In this document: piece after piece, positions 16,345 to 25,529 of the stretch
Numbering within the stretch: the first letter of the stretch is position 1
Layout of the letters: each line of letters opens with the position of its first letter
Assembly (NCBI GenBank): GCA_963793245.1
Contig: CAWBZG010000004.1
Span: 496,001-560,000 of the forward strand
Direction: 5' to 3'
Length of the DNA stretch: 64,000 bases
Source: CAXBBB01 sp963793245
Lineage (GTDB): Bacteria; Bacteroidota; Rhodothermia; Rhodothermales; BA12
Program-made: the position numbers and the translations under genes
Notes under the pieces: generated by a model
Databases searched by the model: none
The model's input: only the letters and a program-made list of their open reading frames with translations
What the model was told of the DNA's origin: nothing

Positions 16345-18855
16345 ATGCGTCTGCCCGATCTGCCCGTCACCGCCGTGTTGTCCGAGTTGCGCGCCGTGCT
16401 GGACGAGCATCCCGTCGTGGTTCTCGAAGCACCGCCGGGTAGCGGGAAAACGACGCGCGCGCCGCTCGATCTGCTCGACTGGTCCGGTCTGGCCGGACAG
16501 TCCATCGTGATGACCGAGCCGCGCCGACTGGCCGCTCGGAGCGCTGCCACGTATGTCGCCAGGCTGCGAGGGGAACGCGTCGGCGAAACCGTCGGCTACC
16601 GGGTGCGGATGGAGAGTAAGGTGTCGCGCGCCACGCGCCTCGAAGTGGTGACCGACGGCTTGCTCGTACGCCGCATCCAGGACGATCCCGAGTTGAGCGG
16701 CGTCGGGCTACTGGTGTTCGACGAGTACCACGAACGCAGCCTGACGGCGGATCTGGCGCTGGCGCTGGCGCTCGACGTGCAGGCGGCGCTGCGTCCCGAC
16801 CTCCGGCTGCTGCTCGATGTCGGCCACGCCCGATGCGCGAGCCGCCCGCTGGCTGGGCGCTCCCGTCGTTCGGAGCGAAGGCCGCACGTTTCCCGTCGAC
16901 ACACGGCGTCTGCTGCCCGGCGACGTTCCGCCCGACGCACGAACGCCGCTTGACCGGCTCGAACGCTTGGTGCCGCAAGCCGTCCGCCGAGCGCTGGATG
17001 AGACCGATGGCGACGTGCTCGCCTTTCTGCCCGGTGTGCGAGAAATCGAACGCGTGCGCGAACGGCTTGCAGGCCTCTCGCACGTCGACGTGCTGCCGCT
17101 GCACGGAAGTCTGTCGCTGTCGGATCAGGATGCTGCGCTGGCTCCGTCGACCCAAGGTCGCCGAAAAGTCGTCGTCGCCAGTGCGATTGCCGAGACGAGC
17201 CTGACGCTGCCGGGCATTCGTGCCGTCGTCGATGGCGGTTTTGCCCGCGTTCCCCGTTACGATGCCGGAGCGGGCCGGACGAGTCTGGCGACCGTGATGC
17301 ACAGCCGCGCATCCGCCGAACAGCGCGCGGGGCGAGCGGGGCGCGTCGCGCCGGGCGTCTGTTACCAACTGTGGACGAGTGCCGAGCACGACCGACGACC
17401 CGCTCAGCAGTCGCCGGAAATGCAGCACGCCGATCTCGCGCCGCTCGCTCTCGAACTGGCTGCGTGGGGCGCATCGGCTGGCGACCTGCGCTGGCTCGAC
17501 CCACCGCCTCAGCGCACGCTGGATGCTGCCTACGATCTCCTGCGCGGCCTGGGCGCCGTCGACTCGGCACAGCGCGTGACGCCTCACGGTCGCTCGCTCG
17601 TCCGACTGGGCCTGCATCCGCGTTTGGGGCACCTGTTGCTGAGAGGAGCCGAACTCGGACACGCGAGGGCCGCTGCAAACCTCGCCGCCGTCCTGTCCGA
17701 GCGCGATCTGTTGCGCGGAAGTGGGGGACCGCCGCCGCCCGACGCGCGCCTTCGCATCGACGCCCTCGCCGGAAAAAACGTCCCTGGACCGCCGCCGAGC
17801 CGAGGCGCTGTCCATCGAACGAAACAGCTCGCCAGCGACCTGCTTCGCCGCATCGATAGCAGCAGCGAAGCGTCCGGCTCAGCCCCGTCGGCTTGCTCGT
17901 CGCTCTCGCGTTTCCCGACCGCATCGGACAGCCCGAGGGCACGAACGAGTGGGGCGATGTGCGCGTCCGCCTGGCGACCGGTCAGCGCGCCCGACTGGAT
18001 AAAGGCAGCCCGCTCGCCGATGCCGACTTCATCGCGGTCGCTACGCTTCAGGGCGAGGGCGACCGGCTCCGCATCGCCCTGGCCGCTCCGCTCTCGTCCG
18101 CTGAGTTGGAAGCGCACTTCGCCGATCAGATCACCACCGACGAACACCTCGCCTACGACTCGGACGCCGACCGCGTAGTCGCCCAGTCTCGGCGCACGTT
18201 GGGCGCTCTCGTCCTCTCGTCAAAGCCAGCGCGCCCCGACGCGGCTCGCGTAGGTGCTGTCCTGATGGATGCGGTACGGGAGCGCGGACTCCATGTGCTG
18301 ACGTGGAGCAAAGACGCCACCCGGCTGCGGGATCGCTTGGCGTTTCTCCACCATCACGAAGGAGACGACTGGCCCGACGTTTCGGACGATGCTCTTCTCG
18401 CGGACCTTGATGCGTGGCTACTTCCGCATGCGCCGACAGCCAAACGCCTGTCCGATCTGGCGCGCGTCGATTTGATCGAACCGCTCATGGGGCTGGCCGG
18501 ATGGCAAAACCGATCCGCGCTCGACCGTCTCGCCCCCGAACGCATCACCGTCCCGACTGGCAGCGCCATCGCCCTTGACTATTCCGATCCCGACGCGCCC
18601 GTCCTCGCCGTCAAGCTGCAAGAGCTATTCGGGCAACTCACCACGCCGACGGTTTTGGGCGGCAAAGTCCCCGTCCTGATGCACCTGCTCTCGCCTGCCC
18701 GTCGCCCCGTTCAGGTGACGAGCGATCTGGCAGGCTTCTGGACCGGCAGCTACCACGACGTACGAAAAGACTTACGCGGACGCTATCCGAAGCATCCGTG
18801 GCCCATCGATCCACTCACCGCCGACCCGACGAGTAGGACGAAGCGGCGCGCCTGA
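16345..18855 (+). CDS. hrpB: ATP-dependent helicase HrpB, two frameshifts
   Basis: A DEAH-type RNA helicase (HrpB family). Motif I is LEAPPGSGKTTRAPLDLL, motif Ia MTEPRRLAARSAA, motif II LLVFDEYHERSL, motif III MSATPDA and motif VI AEQRAGRAGRVAPGVCY. The reading frame breaks twice. An extra base at about 16815 (CTGCTCGATGTCG for CTGCTGATGTCG) separates motif II from motif III. A missing base near 17883-17890 (GCCCCGTCGG) separates the helicase core from the HrpB C-terminal domain (from LLVALAFPDRIGQPEG). Segments are 16345 to about 16815, about 16817-17886, and about 17888-18855. The two indels cancel, giving 836 residues, the usual HrpB size. Sequence error is the likeliest cause; a recent pseudogene is possible. 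Confidence 0.85.
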
Positions 18856-18882
18856 GTTCGCGGTCCGCTCCGGCCTTTTGGG

Positions 18883-19926
18883 TCAACGCATTCGGGCTGG
18901 TGGAGACTGCCACTTGTATGCAGATGGGAGCGACAGCCGATTTGTCGAATCGATTTCCGCTGGGAGCGTCTGGCCTTCGCTCACCGCATCCGCCAGCATC
19001 CGAGCTACCATCGGCCCCATGAGCAGCCCTTTGGCTCCCAGTCCCGTAAGACACCACACCCGCTTCAACGGAGTGATTGGGCCGACGAGTGGTAGGCGCG
19101 AGCGAGGCGTCGTCACTCGGATACCCGCGCGGCCTCCGGTGATTCGAGCACATCTCAGAGAGGGGACGAGTTGGGCGGCTTTGTCGCGAAGGTCGACGAG
19201 CGCCGCGTCGTCCACGGAAAGGTCGTCGAAGTCGTGTTCAAACGTGCTGCCGACGATGACGTGCGGGCCGCTCTGAGCCAGATAGACACCGCCTGAGATC
19301 GGCGTTGGTACGGCGTCTGGAGCGTCGAGGAGTGCGATTTGACCTTTGACGCCATGTAAAACCTCGTCCGCGACGTTGGCTGTCCACGCCGCTCCAGCAG
19401 CCACGACTAGCGCGTCGGCGTGTAGTGTGTCGCCATCGGTTTCGACAGCGACACCGCTCTGGGTCTCGTGCCATCCTCGCAGTCGGTCAGCGCGCACGGT
19501 CACGTCAGGCATCGCCGCAACAGCGCGTTGCAGCATCTCGGCTACGTCGACGGCCCGGCCCCGGCGCACCACGAGCGTTCCCGACGCGGGAGTTGGCAGC
19601 CATTCCAGATCATCGGGGAAGCGTTCTGCCTGTCGCGCAAACGCTTGGGCTTGTTTGGGAGAAGTCGCAGGGCGGAGGAGGCCGGTTGGAGACTCAAGCT
19701 CGCCAGCAAGCCGGAGCAGATCGGTTGTAGCGTCTAGCGCTTCGGACCATCGCCACGTGGGATTCGCCTTTCGTCCCATGAACGGGTTGAGCAGTCCCGC
19801 CGCTACGCCGGACGCGCCATCGCCGATGCCATTGGGGGCGAGAAGGGTTATGCGCGCTCGAGCTTGCAACGCCCACGCCGCACACACGCCCGCGATTCCT
19901 CCTCCGATAACGACGGCATGCTTCAT
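18883..19926 (-). CDS. FAD-dependent oxidoreductase (DAO family)
   Basis: A 347-residue flavoprotein. The N terminus MKHAVVIGGGIAGVCAAWAL is the FAD Rossmann motif, DALVVAAGAAWTANVADEVL is the second conserved block and VWCLTGLGAKGLLMGPMVAR near the C terminus is the closing FAD-binding motif of D-amino-acid/glycine-oxidase-type enzymes. It resembles the oxidoreductase half of MnmC and related stand-alone DAO proteins, but lacks the methyltransferase half. Substrate is unknown. It is divergent from the tRNA-Arg gene. Confidence 0.8.
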   Translation of the reverse strand: MKHAVVIGGGIAGVCAAWALQARARITLLAPNGIGDGASGVAAGLLNPFMGRKANPTWRWSEALDATTDLLRLAGELESPTGLLRPATSPKQAQAFARQAERFPDDLEWLPTPASGTLVVRRGRAVDVAEMLQRAVAAMPDVTVRADRLRGWHETQSGVAVETDGDTLHADALVVAAGAAWTANVADEVLHGVKGQIALLDAPDAVPTPISGGVYLAQSGPHVIVGSTFEHDFDDLSVDDAALVDLRDKAAQLVPSLRCARITGGRAGIRVTTPRSRLPLVGPITPLKRVWCLTGLGAKGLLMGPMVARMLADAVSEGQTLPAEIDSTNRLSLPSAYKWQSPPARMR

Positions 19927-20019
19927 TGCTGGTCGATTGACGATGGCTTCACTTGCGCGGTCGGTTCGAAATGCTGTATCATAGCGGTCCTGTCACGGCA
20001 ACGTAGGCAGGCGAAATAC

Positions 20020-20093
20020 GCACCCGTAGCTCAGCTGGATAGAGCGCCTCACTACGGATGAGGAGGTCGGGAGTTCGAATCTTCCCGGGTGTA
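20020..20093 (+). tRNA. tRNA-Arg (anticodon ACG)
   Basis: A complete 74-base cloverleaf. The acceptor GCACCCG pairs with CGGGTGT, the D-arm contains TAGCTCAGCTGGATAGAGC, the anticodon stem is CCTCA/TGAGG with loop CTACGGA (anticodon ACG), and the T-arm CGGGAGTTCGAATCTTCCCG carries the TTCGAAT loop. CCA is not encoded. ACG is read as ICG after A34 deamination in bacteria. Confidence 0.96.
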
Positions 20094-20097
20094 CACA

Positions 20098-20130
20098 GCC
20101 GCCGATCCTTACCAGGGTCGGCGGCTTTTT
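20098..20130 (+). terminator. Rho-independent terminator after tRNA-Arg
   Basis: GCCGCCGATCC pairs with GGTCGGCGGC (one bulge) and is followed directly by TTTTT, starting 4 bases after the tRNA 3' end. Confidence 0.88.
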
Positions 20131-20294
20131 CGTGTGGGTTGAAGTCGGCGAGGACGCCACCTCGCCGAAGGGAATGTGCAGGATGGAAGCGCTTTTTGTG
20201 AGGTCTGCGCAATCCGTTGACCCAGCGGGCGCGTCAATCAAGTGTGTACCCGTAGCTTGCTGGTCTACACTTCTGCACGCCTTCTCCTTTCGAT

Positions 20295-21353
20295 ATGACC
20301 CCCGACCACACCGACGGCACCGTAACCACCAGTTCGTCAGGGTTCAAGACACTCGAACAGTTCATCCTGGAACAGCAGGAGGCGTTTCCCCAGTCGACCG
20401 GATCGTTCTCCCGCTTGCTGCGCGACCTCGGCCTCGCCGCCAAAATCGTCAACCGCGAGATGCGGCGTGCCGGATTGGAAGACGTCACGGGCGCGTCGGG
20501 CATCATCAACGTGCAAGGCGAGACGCAGCAGAAGATGGACCAACTGGCGCACACCGAGTTCGTCCGGGCGCTGCGTCGAGGAGGCGAATGCTGCCTGATC
20601 GGAAGCGAGGAGCACGCCGAAGCCATTCCGCTCGACGGATCGTCCGGCACCGACGACGGGCGCTACATCGTCCTGATCGATCCGCTCGATGGATCGACGA
20701 ACATCGACGTGAACGTGTCGGTCGGTACCATCTTCAGCGTCTATAGCCTCCCCGACGACGTCGAGGAGCCGACGCTGGCGAGCGCTTTGCAAGCGGGGAC
20801 GAAGCAGGTTGCAGCGGGCTACATCGTCTACGGTTCGTCGACGATGCTCGTGTATACGACGGGGCACGGCGTCAACGGCTTCACGCTCGAACCCTCTATC
20901 GGCGAGTTCTTGCTGTCGCATCCCGACATCCGCACGCCTGACGAAGGCACGATCTACTCGATCAACGAAGGCAACTACAACACGTGGGATCGGGGACTGA
21001 AGGATTATATCAAGTGGGTGCAGATGGAGGACGACGACACCGCACGTCCCTACACCAGCCGGTACATCGGCTCGTTCGTGTCCGACTTCCACCGCAACCT
21101 GATCAAGGGTGGCATCTACATCTACCCGGCCAACACACGCTCACCCAACGGCAAACTGCGCCTGATGTACGAGGCCAATCCGATGGCGATGATCGTGGAG
21201 CAGGCGGGCGGATTGGCACTGACGGGCGACGGGCGCATTTTAGAAGTCGTGCCCGAAGCACTCCACGAGCGGGTGCCGGTCTACATCGGAAGCAAAGGGA
21301 TGGTCGAGCGTGCGATGCGTTTCCTCAACGGCGAAGAAGGCGCTGGCGCGTAG
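20295..21353 (+). CDS. fbp: Fructose-1,6-bisphosphatase, class I
   Basis: A 352-residue sugar phosphatase converting fructose 1,6-bisphosphate to fructose 6-phosphate in gluconeogenesis. Diagnostic sites are the metal-binding YIVLIDPLDGSTNIDVNVSV, the preceding GSEEHAE, the substrate region YIGSFVSDFHRNLIKGGIYI and the C-terminal LRLMYEANPMAMIVEQAGG. Length and order match class I enzymes. The gene stands alone between the tRNA terminator and its own terminator; 164 bases upstream carry its promoter but no clear motif was recognised. Confidence 0.96.
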   Translation: MTPDHTDGTVTTSSSGFKTLEQFILEQQEAFPQSTGSFSRLLRDLGLAAKIVNREMRRAGLEDVTGASGIINVQGETQQKMDQLAHTEFVRALRRGGECCLIGSEEHAEAIPLDGSSGTDDGRYIVLIDPLDGSTNIDVNVSVGTIFSVYSLPDDVEEPTLASALQAGTKQVAAGYIVYGSSTMLVYTTGHGVNGFTLEPSIGEFLLSHPDIRTPDEGTIYSINEGNYNTWDRGLKDYIKWVQMEDDDTARPYTSRYIGSFVSDFHRNLIKGGIYIYPANTRSPNGKLRLMYEANPMAMIVEQAGGLALTGDGRILEVVPEALHERVPVYIGSKGMVERAMRFLNGEEGAGA

Positions 21354-21381
21354 TTGATTTCTGCTCCGCACGCCACGTGTC

Positions 21382-21422
21382 AGAGGCGACCAGACTTCGG
21401 TTTGGTCGCCTCTGCTCTTTTA
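21382..21422 (+). terminator. Rho-independent terminator after fbp
   Basis: AGAGGCGACCA (21382-21392) pairs perfectly with TGGTCGCCTCT (21403-21413) around a 10-base loop, and a T-rich tail GCTCTTTTA follows. It isolates fbp from the downstream amino-acid supercluster. Confidence 0.9.
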
Positions 21423-21631
21423 TGTGGTGGCTGATTGAACGATTTCACAAATTGAATCGCCGTTAAAAATGAGGCGATTGTGGCAATCTGTCGACGTAAT
21501 GCGCACTATACGGCTTGGATATATGACGATTTGAAACGCAAAGCGCTTTCTTTCAATCTTTTCCTTTATCGAAAGGGGTTGCGCGCAGCCAAAGAGCACC
21601 CCCATCTTTTGATCGTTCACACGCGCTTCGC

Positions 21632-21730
21632 ATGTCCGCCACGCTCCACACACTGACCGGAACCATCCGGAATGAGACGCCGCATTTCGCGGTCGTCCTC
21701 GTGGTGCTCCTCGTCCTCGTCCTTTCCTGA
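21632..21730 (+). CDS. BCAA leader peptide (32 residues) upstream of ilvD, candidate attenuator
   Basis: A small frame too short for ordinary calling. ATG at 21632, TGA at 21728-21730, 61 bases before ilvD. The peptide starts MSATLHTLTGTIRNETPHFA and ends VVLVVLLVLVLS: residues 21-31 are 11 consecutive Val (6) or Leu (5) codons. Five of the first 16 residues are Thr. This composition is what enterobacterial ilv leader peptides (ilvL, ilvB leader) use to sense charged tRNAs, and it matches the products of the downstream genes (Val, Leu, Thr). The conclusion that ribosome stalling here controls the cluster is inference. A tiny membrane protein is the alternative, since the tail is hydrophobic. 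No clear Shine-Dalgarno is seen. Confidence 0.65.
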   Translation: MSATLHTLTGTIRNETPHFAVVLVVLLVLVLS

Positions 21731-21736
21731 CGAGCC

Positions 21737-21782
21737 GGTCGACCTGTAGCATCCAAACGCGAACGAGGTTGACCACAACCTC
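21737..21782 (+). promoter_or_regulatory. Mutually exclusive hairpins between leader peptide and ilvD
   Basis: Two competing pairings lie after the leader stop. GGTCGACC (21737-21744) can pair with GGTTGACC (21767-21774, one G-U). GAGGTTG (21765-21771) can instead pair with CAACCTC (21776-21782) around ACCA. The second hairpin ends 9 bases before the ilvD ATG and has no U-tract, so it looks more suited to occluding translation start than to intrinsic termination. Structures were found by eye; no folding energy was computed. Confidence 0.45.
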
Positions 21783-21791
21783 AACCGCCCG

Positions 21792-23559
21792 ATGCTCCCT
21801 CGACCGACAGCCGACGCTCCTGCTCGCCGCAGCGATACCGTCACCAAAGGCTTTACCAAAGCACCGCACCGCAGCTTGCTGCGCGCGACCGGCGCGATCA
21901 AACGTGAGTCGGATTTCGATCGGCCTTTCATCGGTGTCTGCAACTCGTATATCGACCTGATTCCAGGCCACGTCCACTTGCAGGACTTCGGCAAAGTCGT
22001 CAAAGAGGGCGTGCGCGACGGCGGGCGGCGTTCCGTTCGAGTTCAACACCATCGGCGTCGACGACGGCATCGCGATGGGGCACTTGGGGATGCGCTACTC
22101 GCTGCCGTCGCGCGAAATCATCGCTGACGCGGTCGAGACGGTCGTCAACGCGCACTGCTTGGATGGGCTGGTGTGCATCCCCAACTGCGACAAGATCGTG
22201 CCCGGCATGCTGATGGGCGCGCTGAGGTGCAACGTGCCGGTCGTCTTCGTCAGCGGCGGGCCGATGAAGGCGGGTGTGCTGCCGGACGGACGCAAGATCG
22301 ACCTGGTGAGCGTGTTCGAGGGCGTATCGAAGTTCGCCAAGGGCAGCATCGACGAGGGCGAACTCTACGCACTCGAAGCCCACGGCTGCCCGACGTGCGG
22401 ATCGTGCGCGGGCATGTTCACGGCCAACTCGATGAACTGCCTGATGGAAGCGCTGGGCCTGGCGCTGCCCGGCAACGGTTCGATCCTGGCCGTCGACCCC
22501 AAACGTCACGAGTTGGCACGCGAAGCCGCCGGAGCCGCTGTCCGAATGGTCGAGCGCGGACTTTCGGCGCGCGACATCGTGACGCTCGACGCGTTCGACG
22601 ACGCGTTTGCGCTCGACATGGCGATGGGCGGCTCGACCAACACGATCCTGCACCTGCTCGCCGCCGCACGCGAGGCCGGAATCGATTATCCGCTCAGCCG
22701 CGTCGCCGAGATCAGCCGCCGGACGCCGTACCTGTGCAAACTCTCGCCCGCGACGCCGGACGTGCACATGGAGGACCTGGATCGCGTCGGCGGAGTCCCC
22801 ACGATCATGGCCGAACTCGACCGCGCCGGACTGCTCCATGCCGACCGTCCGACGGCGCACTCGACGCTGGCCCAGACGCTAGCGTTTGCCTCGGATGTCG
22901 ACGGAACGGTCGTGCGCCCCATCTCGAACCCGTTTCGCACGTCGGGCGGCTTGTCTGTCTTGAGCGGAAACGTCGCCCCAGGAGCCGCCGTCGTCAAGAC
23001 CGGCGCCGTCGACCCGTCGATGCTGACGTTCAGCGGTCCGGCGCGGATCTACCATTCGCAGGAGGATGCGACAGAGGCGATTCTGGGCGGCGAAGTGATT
23101 CCTGGCGACGTCGTCGTGATCCGCTACGAAGGGCCGCGCGGCGGTCCGGGAATGCCCGAGATGCTCGCGCCCACGTCGGCTCTGGCGGGACAGGGGCTGG
23201 ATACATCGGTCGCGATGATCACGGACGGACGCTTCTCGGGCGCCACGCGAGGATTGAGCATCGGCCACGTCTCGCCCGAAGCCGCGTCCGGCGGCCCCAT
23301 CGCCGCCATCGAGCCGGGTGACACTATCGCCATCGACATCGAAGCGGGGTCGCTCACGTTGGAAGTCGACGCCGACGAGATCGAACGCCGACTGGCTGCG
23401 CTGCCGACCTGGACGCCCGACATCGCGACGGGCTATCTGGGCCGCTACGCCTACTTCGTCACGTCGGCCAGCGAGGGTGCCGTGCTCCGCCTACCGGGAC
23501 AGCCGATGGCAGCGCCTGCCGTGTCGGTGGCGATTCCTGAACCTGCTGCTGCCGCCTGA
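21792..23559 (+). CDS. ilvD: Dihydroxy-acid dehydratase, one frameshift
   Basis: An Fe-S dehydratase forming the 2-oxo acid precursors of valine and isoleucine. The N-terminal part (21792 to about 22020) holds APHRSLLRATGAI and FIGVCNSYIDLIPGHVHLQ. The rest (about 22022-23559) holds VCIPNCDKIVPGMLMGAL, then CPTCGSCAGMFTANSMNCLM with the cluster cysteines, and TDGRFSGATRGLSIGHVSPE. One extra G at 22020-22021 (GACGGCGGGCGG for GACGCGGGCGG) breaks the frame; removing it restores DAGGVPFEFNTIGVDDGIAM and a 588-residue protein. In an intact biosynthetic cluster this is probably a sequence error. It is the first structural gene after the leader peptide. An ilvB gene follows after a 112-base gap containing a paired palindrome. 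Confidence 0.92.
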
Positions 23560-23576
23560 TCCTCACCTCTACGCCC

Positions 23577-23651
23577 CGTACGGGCGACCCTTGGGTCGCC
23601 CTCGTCTGACACCACCGCCATCCGCTGGGCGACCCAAGGGTCGCCCCTACG
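23577..23651. repeat. REPIN-like inverted pair of palindromes between ilvD and ilvB
   Basis: Two 25-base arms, each itself a palindrome, face each other. The left arm (23577-23601) contains GGGCGACCCTTGGGTCGCCC and the right arm (23627-23651) contains GGGCGACCCAAGGGTCGCCC; the outer CGTACG/CCTACG also nearly match in inverse. The spacer is 25 bases. This arrangement is that of REP doublets (REPIN/BIME). It could stabilise or attenuate the transcript between genes. Confidence 0.7.
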
Positions 23652-23671
23652 CTATCCGAACCAACTGCACC

Positions 23672-25396
23672 ATGACTGATACGCTGACCGCTACCGACAC
23701 GCTGACCGGGGCTGAGATCTTCGTCCGCTCGCTCGAAGCCGAGGGCGTGCGCTTCGTCTTCGGGTATCCGGGCGGCGCCGTGATCGGCATTTACGACGCG
23801 ATGGCGCGGCTCAATCCGACGTTCGAGCACGTGCTGGTGCGCCACGAGCAGGGCGGCACGCACATGGCCGAGGGCTACGCCAAGGCGACGGGCGACGTGG
23901 GCACCGTCCTGGTCACGAGCGGGCCGGGGGCGACCAACTGCGTGACGGGCATCGCCGATGCCATGCTCGACTCGATTCCCCTCGTCGTCTTTACCGGACA
24001 GGTACCGACGCACCTGATCGGTGGCGACGCGTTTCAGGAGACCGACATCATCGGCGTCACGCGCTCGATCACCAAGCACTCGTTCCAGGTCCGTAGTGCG
24101 GACGATCTGGCGCCGACGATCAAGCGAGCGTACCACATCGCGAGGAGCGGTCGGCCCGGCCCGGTCGTCGTCGATCTGCCTAAAGACATTCTCGCTCAGG
24201 CCGCCGAGTTCGTCTACCCCGAAACCGCCGATGTCAGGGGCTACACTCCGATCACGACCGGCGATGCAGACGTCGTCGCGGTCGCCGCGCAGATGATCGC
24301 CGAATCCAAGCGACCGCTGCTGTACGTCGGTGGCGGGACGGTGTCTGCGGATGCGAGTGCGGATCTGACGGCGTTTGCGCGTCGCGTCGGTATTCCGGTC
24401 ACGATGACACTGCATGGGCTGGGCGCTTTCCCGGACAACGATCCGCTCTCGTTGGGTATGCTCGGGATGCACGGCACGTGGTACGCGAATCAGGCCGTTC
24501 AGCACACCGATTTGCTCATCGCCGTCGGCGCACGCTTCGACGACCGGGTGACGGGCAAGCTGGACGAGTGGGCGCCCCACGCTCGCGTCATCCACGTCGA
24601 CATCGACCCGTCGTGCCTGCACAAAAACGTGCCGGTCGAGTGTCCGATTCTGGGCCACGTCAAGCACGTGATCGCCCAACTCGAAGCTGTCGTAAGGGCC
24701 AAAGACACGACCGAGTGGCGGGCCGAAATCGCCGCGTGGCGAACCGAGTGCCCGCTGACGTTCGAGCGCGACGAGCAACTGCGTCCCCAGGGCGTGCTCG
24801 AAATGCTGCGAGAGCACACCCAAGGCGATGCGATCCTGGTCACCGACGTAGGCCAGCACCAGATGTGGGCGGCCCAGCACTTCGGTCACGTCCGACCTCG
24901 CGGTCACGTCACGAGCGGTGGGTTGGGCACAATGGGCTTTTCGGCTCCGGCAGCCATCGGCGCAGCGTTTGGACTCAAAGAGGCGGGCGACAGCGCGCAC
25001 GTCATCTCGTTCTCGGGCGACGGTGGGTTCGTGATGAACGCTCAGGAAATGGCCGTCGCCAAGCGCTACAAGTTGCCGGTTCGCTTCTGCATCATCAACA
25101 ACGCGTTTCTCGGAATGGTGCGGCAGTGGCAAGAACTCTTCCACGACAACCGATTCAGCCACACCGATCTGGCCGATCTCAACCCCGACTTCGTCATGCT
25201 CGGCAACGCCTACGGCATCCCCGGACGGCGCGCGTCGACTCCAGCCGAGGCGAAGGCCGCTATCGAATGGGCGTTCGCCGTCGACGGACCTTCGCTGATC
25301 GAGTTCGTCGTGCCCAAGGAGGAGATGGTGTTTCCGATGGTGCCCGCGGGCGCGGCGACGGGCGACATGATCGTCTCTCGGTACCGGTACGACTAA
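23672..25396 (+). CDS. ilvB: Acetolactate synthase, large (catalytic) subunit
   Basis: A 574-residue ThDP-dependent synthase making acetolactate or acetohydroxybutyrate from pyruvate (first common step of Val/Leu/Ile synthesis). FVFGYPGGAVIGIYDAM and the catalytic Glu in LVRHEQGGTHMAEGYAKATG lie near the N terminus, the central FAD domain has ARRVGIPVTMTLHGLGAFP, and the ThDP/Mg motif ISFSGDGGFVMNAQEMAVAK with RFCIINN is at about 445. ATG 23672 (MTDTLTATDTLTGAEIF) is chosen; an in-frame ATG at 23318 lies inside ilvD. The regulatory subunit ilvN follows. Confidence 0.95.
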   Translation: MTDTLTATDTLTGAEIFVRSLEAEGVRFVFGYPGGAVIGIYDAMARLNPTFEHVLVRHEQGGTHMAEGYAKATGDVGTVLVTSGPGATNCVTGIADAMLDSIPLVVFTGQVPTHLIGGDAFQETDIIGVTRSITKHSFQVRSADDLAPTIKRAYHIARSGRPGPVVVDLPKDILAQAAEFVYPETADVRGYTPITTGDADVVAVAAQMIAESKRPLLYVGGGTVSADASADLTAFARRVGIPVTMTLHGLGAFPDNDPLSLGMLGMHGTWYANQAVQHTDLLIAVGARFDDRVTGKLDEWAPHARVIHVDIDPSCLHKNVPVECPILGHVKHVIAQLEAVVRAKDTTEWRAEIAAWRTECPLTFERDEQLRPQGVLEMLREHTQGDAILVTDVGQHQMWAAQHFGHVRPRGHVTSGGLGTMGFSAPAAIGAAFGLKEAGDSAHVISFSGDGGFVMNAQEMAVAKRYKLPVRFCIINNAFLGMVRQWQELFHDNRFSHTDLADLNPDFVMLGNAYGIPGRRASTPAEAKAAIEWAFAVDGPSLIEFVVPKEEMVFPMVPAGAATGDMIVSRYRYD

Positions 25397-25428
25397 CCCA
25401 CGCCTCCTACGCCCAACCCCCTAGTTGC

Positions 25429-25510
25429 CATTGCGAGGCCGAAGGTCGTGGCGATCTCCACAGTTCGACCCAACCTCAGGTCGCCACGTCGCTCCGCTCC
25501 TCGCGATGAC
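25429..25510. repeat. Dispersed intergenic repeat (CGCGAGG..GGCGATCTCC family), inverted pair
   Basis: CATTGCGAGGCCGAAGGTCG with TGGCGATCTCC at the left and the inverse form GTCGCCACGTCGCTCCGCTC followed by CTCGCGATGAC at the right fold into one long hairpin in the ilvB-ilvN gap. Related copies occur at 30054-30158 and 31495-31530. The left end is degenerate relative to the right. Confidence 0.7.
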
Positions 25511-25529
25511 AAAGCCCAACCCCATTCCC

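Noticed and set aside
16345..18855. Programmed ribosomal frameshifting in hrpB
   Set aside because: There is no slippery heptamer plus pseudoknot pattern, the two shifts are of opposite sign and many other genes in the window have similar one-base breaks.
20237..20265. TACCCGTAGCTTGCTGG resembling the 5' part of the nearby tRNA-Arg, considered as an att site or tRNA relic
   Set aside because: Only about ten bases match, the 5' rather than the 3' end of the tRNA is involved, and no integrase or island follows.
21420..22070. A 216-codon minus-strand frame antisense to the leader and ilvD start
   Set aside because: It lies opposite conserved ilvD sequence, shows no family resemblance and its right half is explained as codon-bias shadow.
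23459..25162. A 567-codon minus-strand frame opposite ilvB
   Set aside because: High-GC third-position bias opens long antisense frames; the plus strand encodes a full acetolactate synthase.
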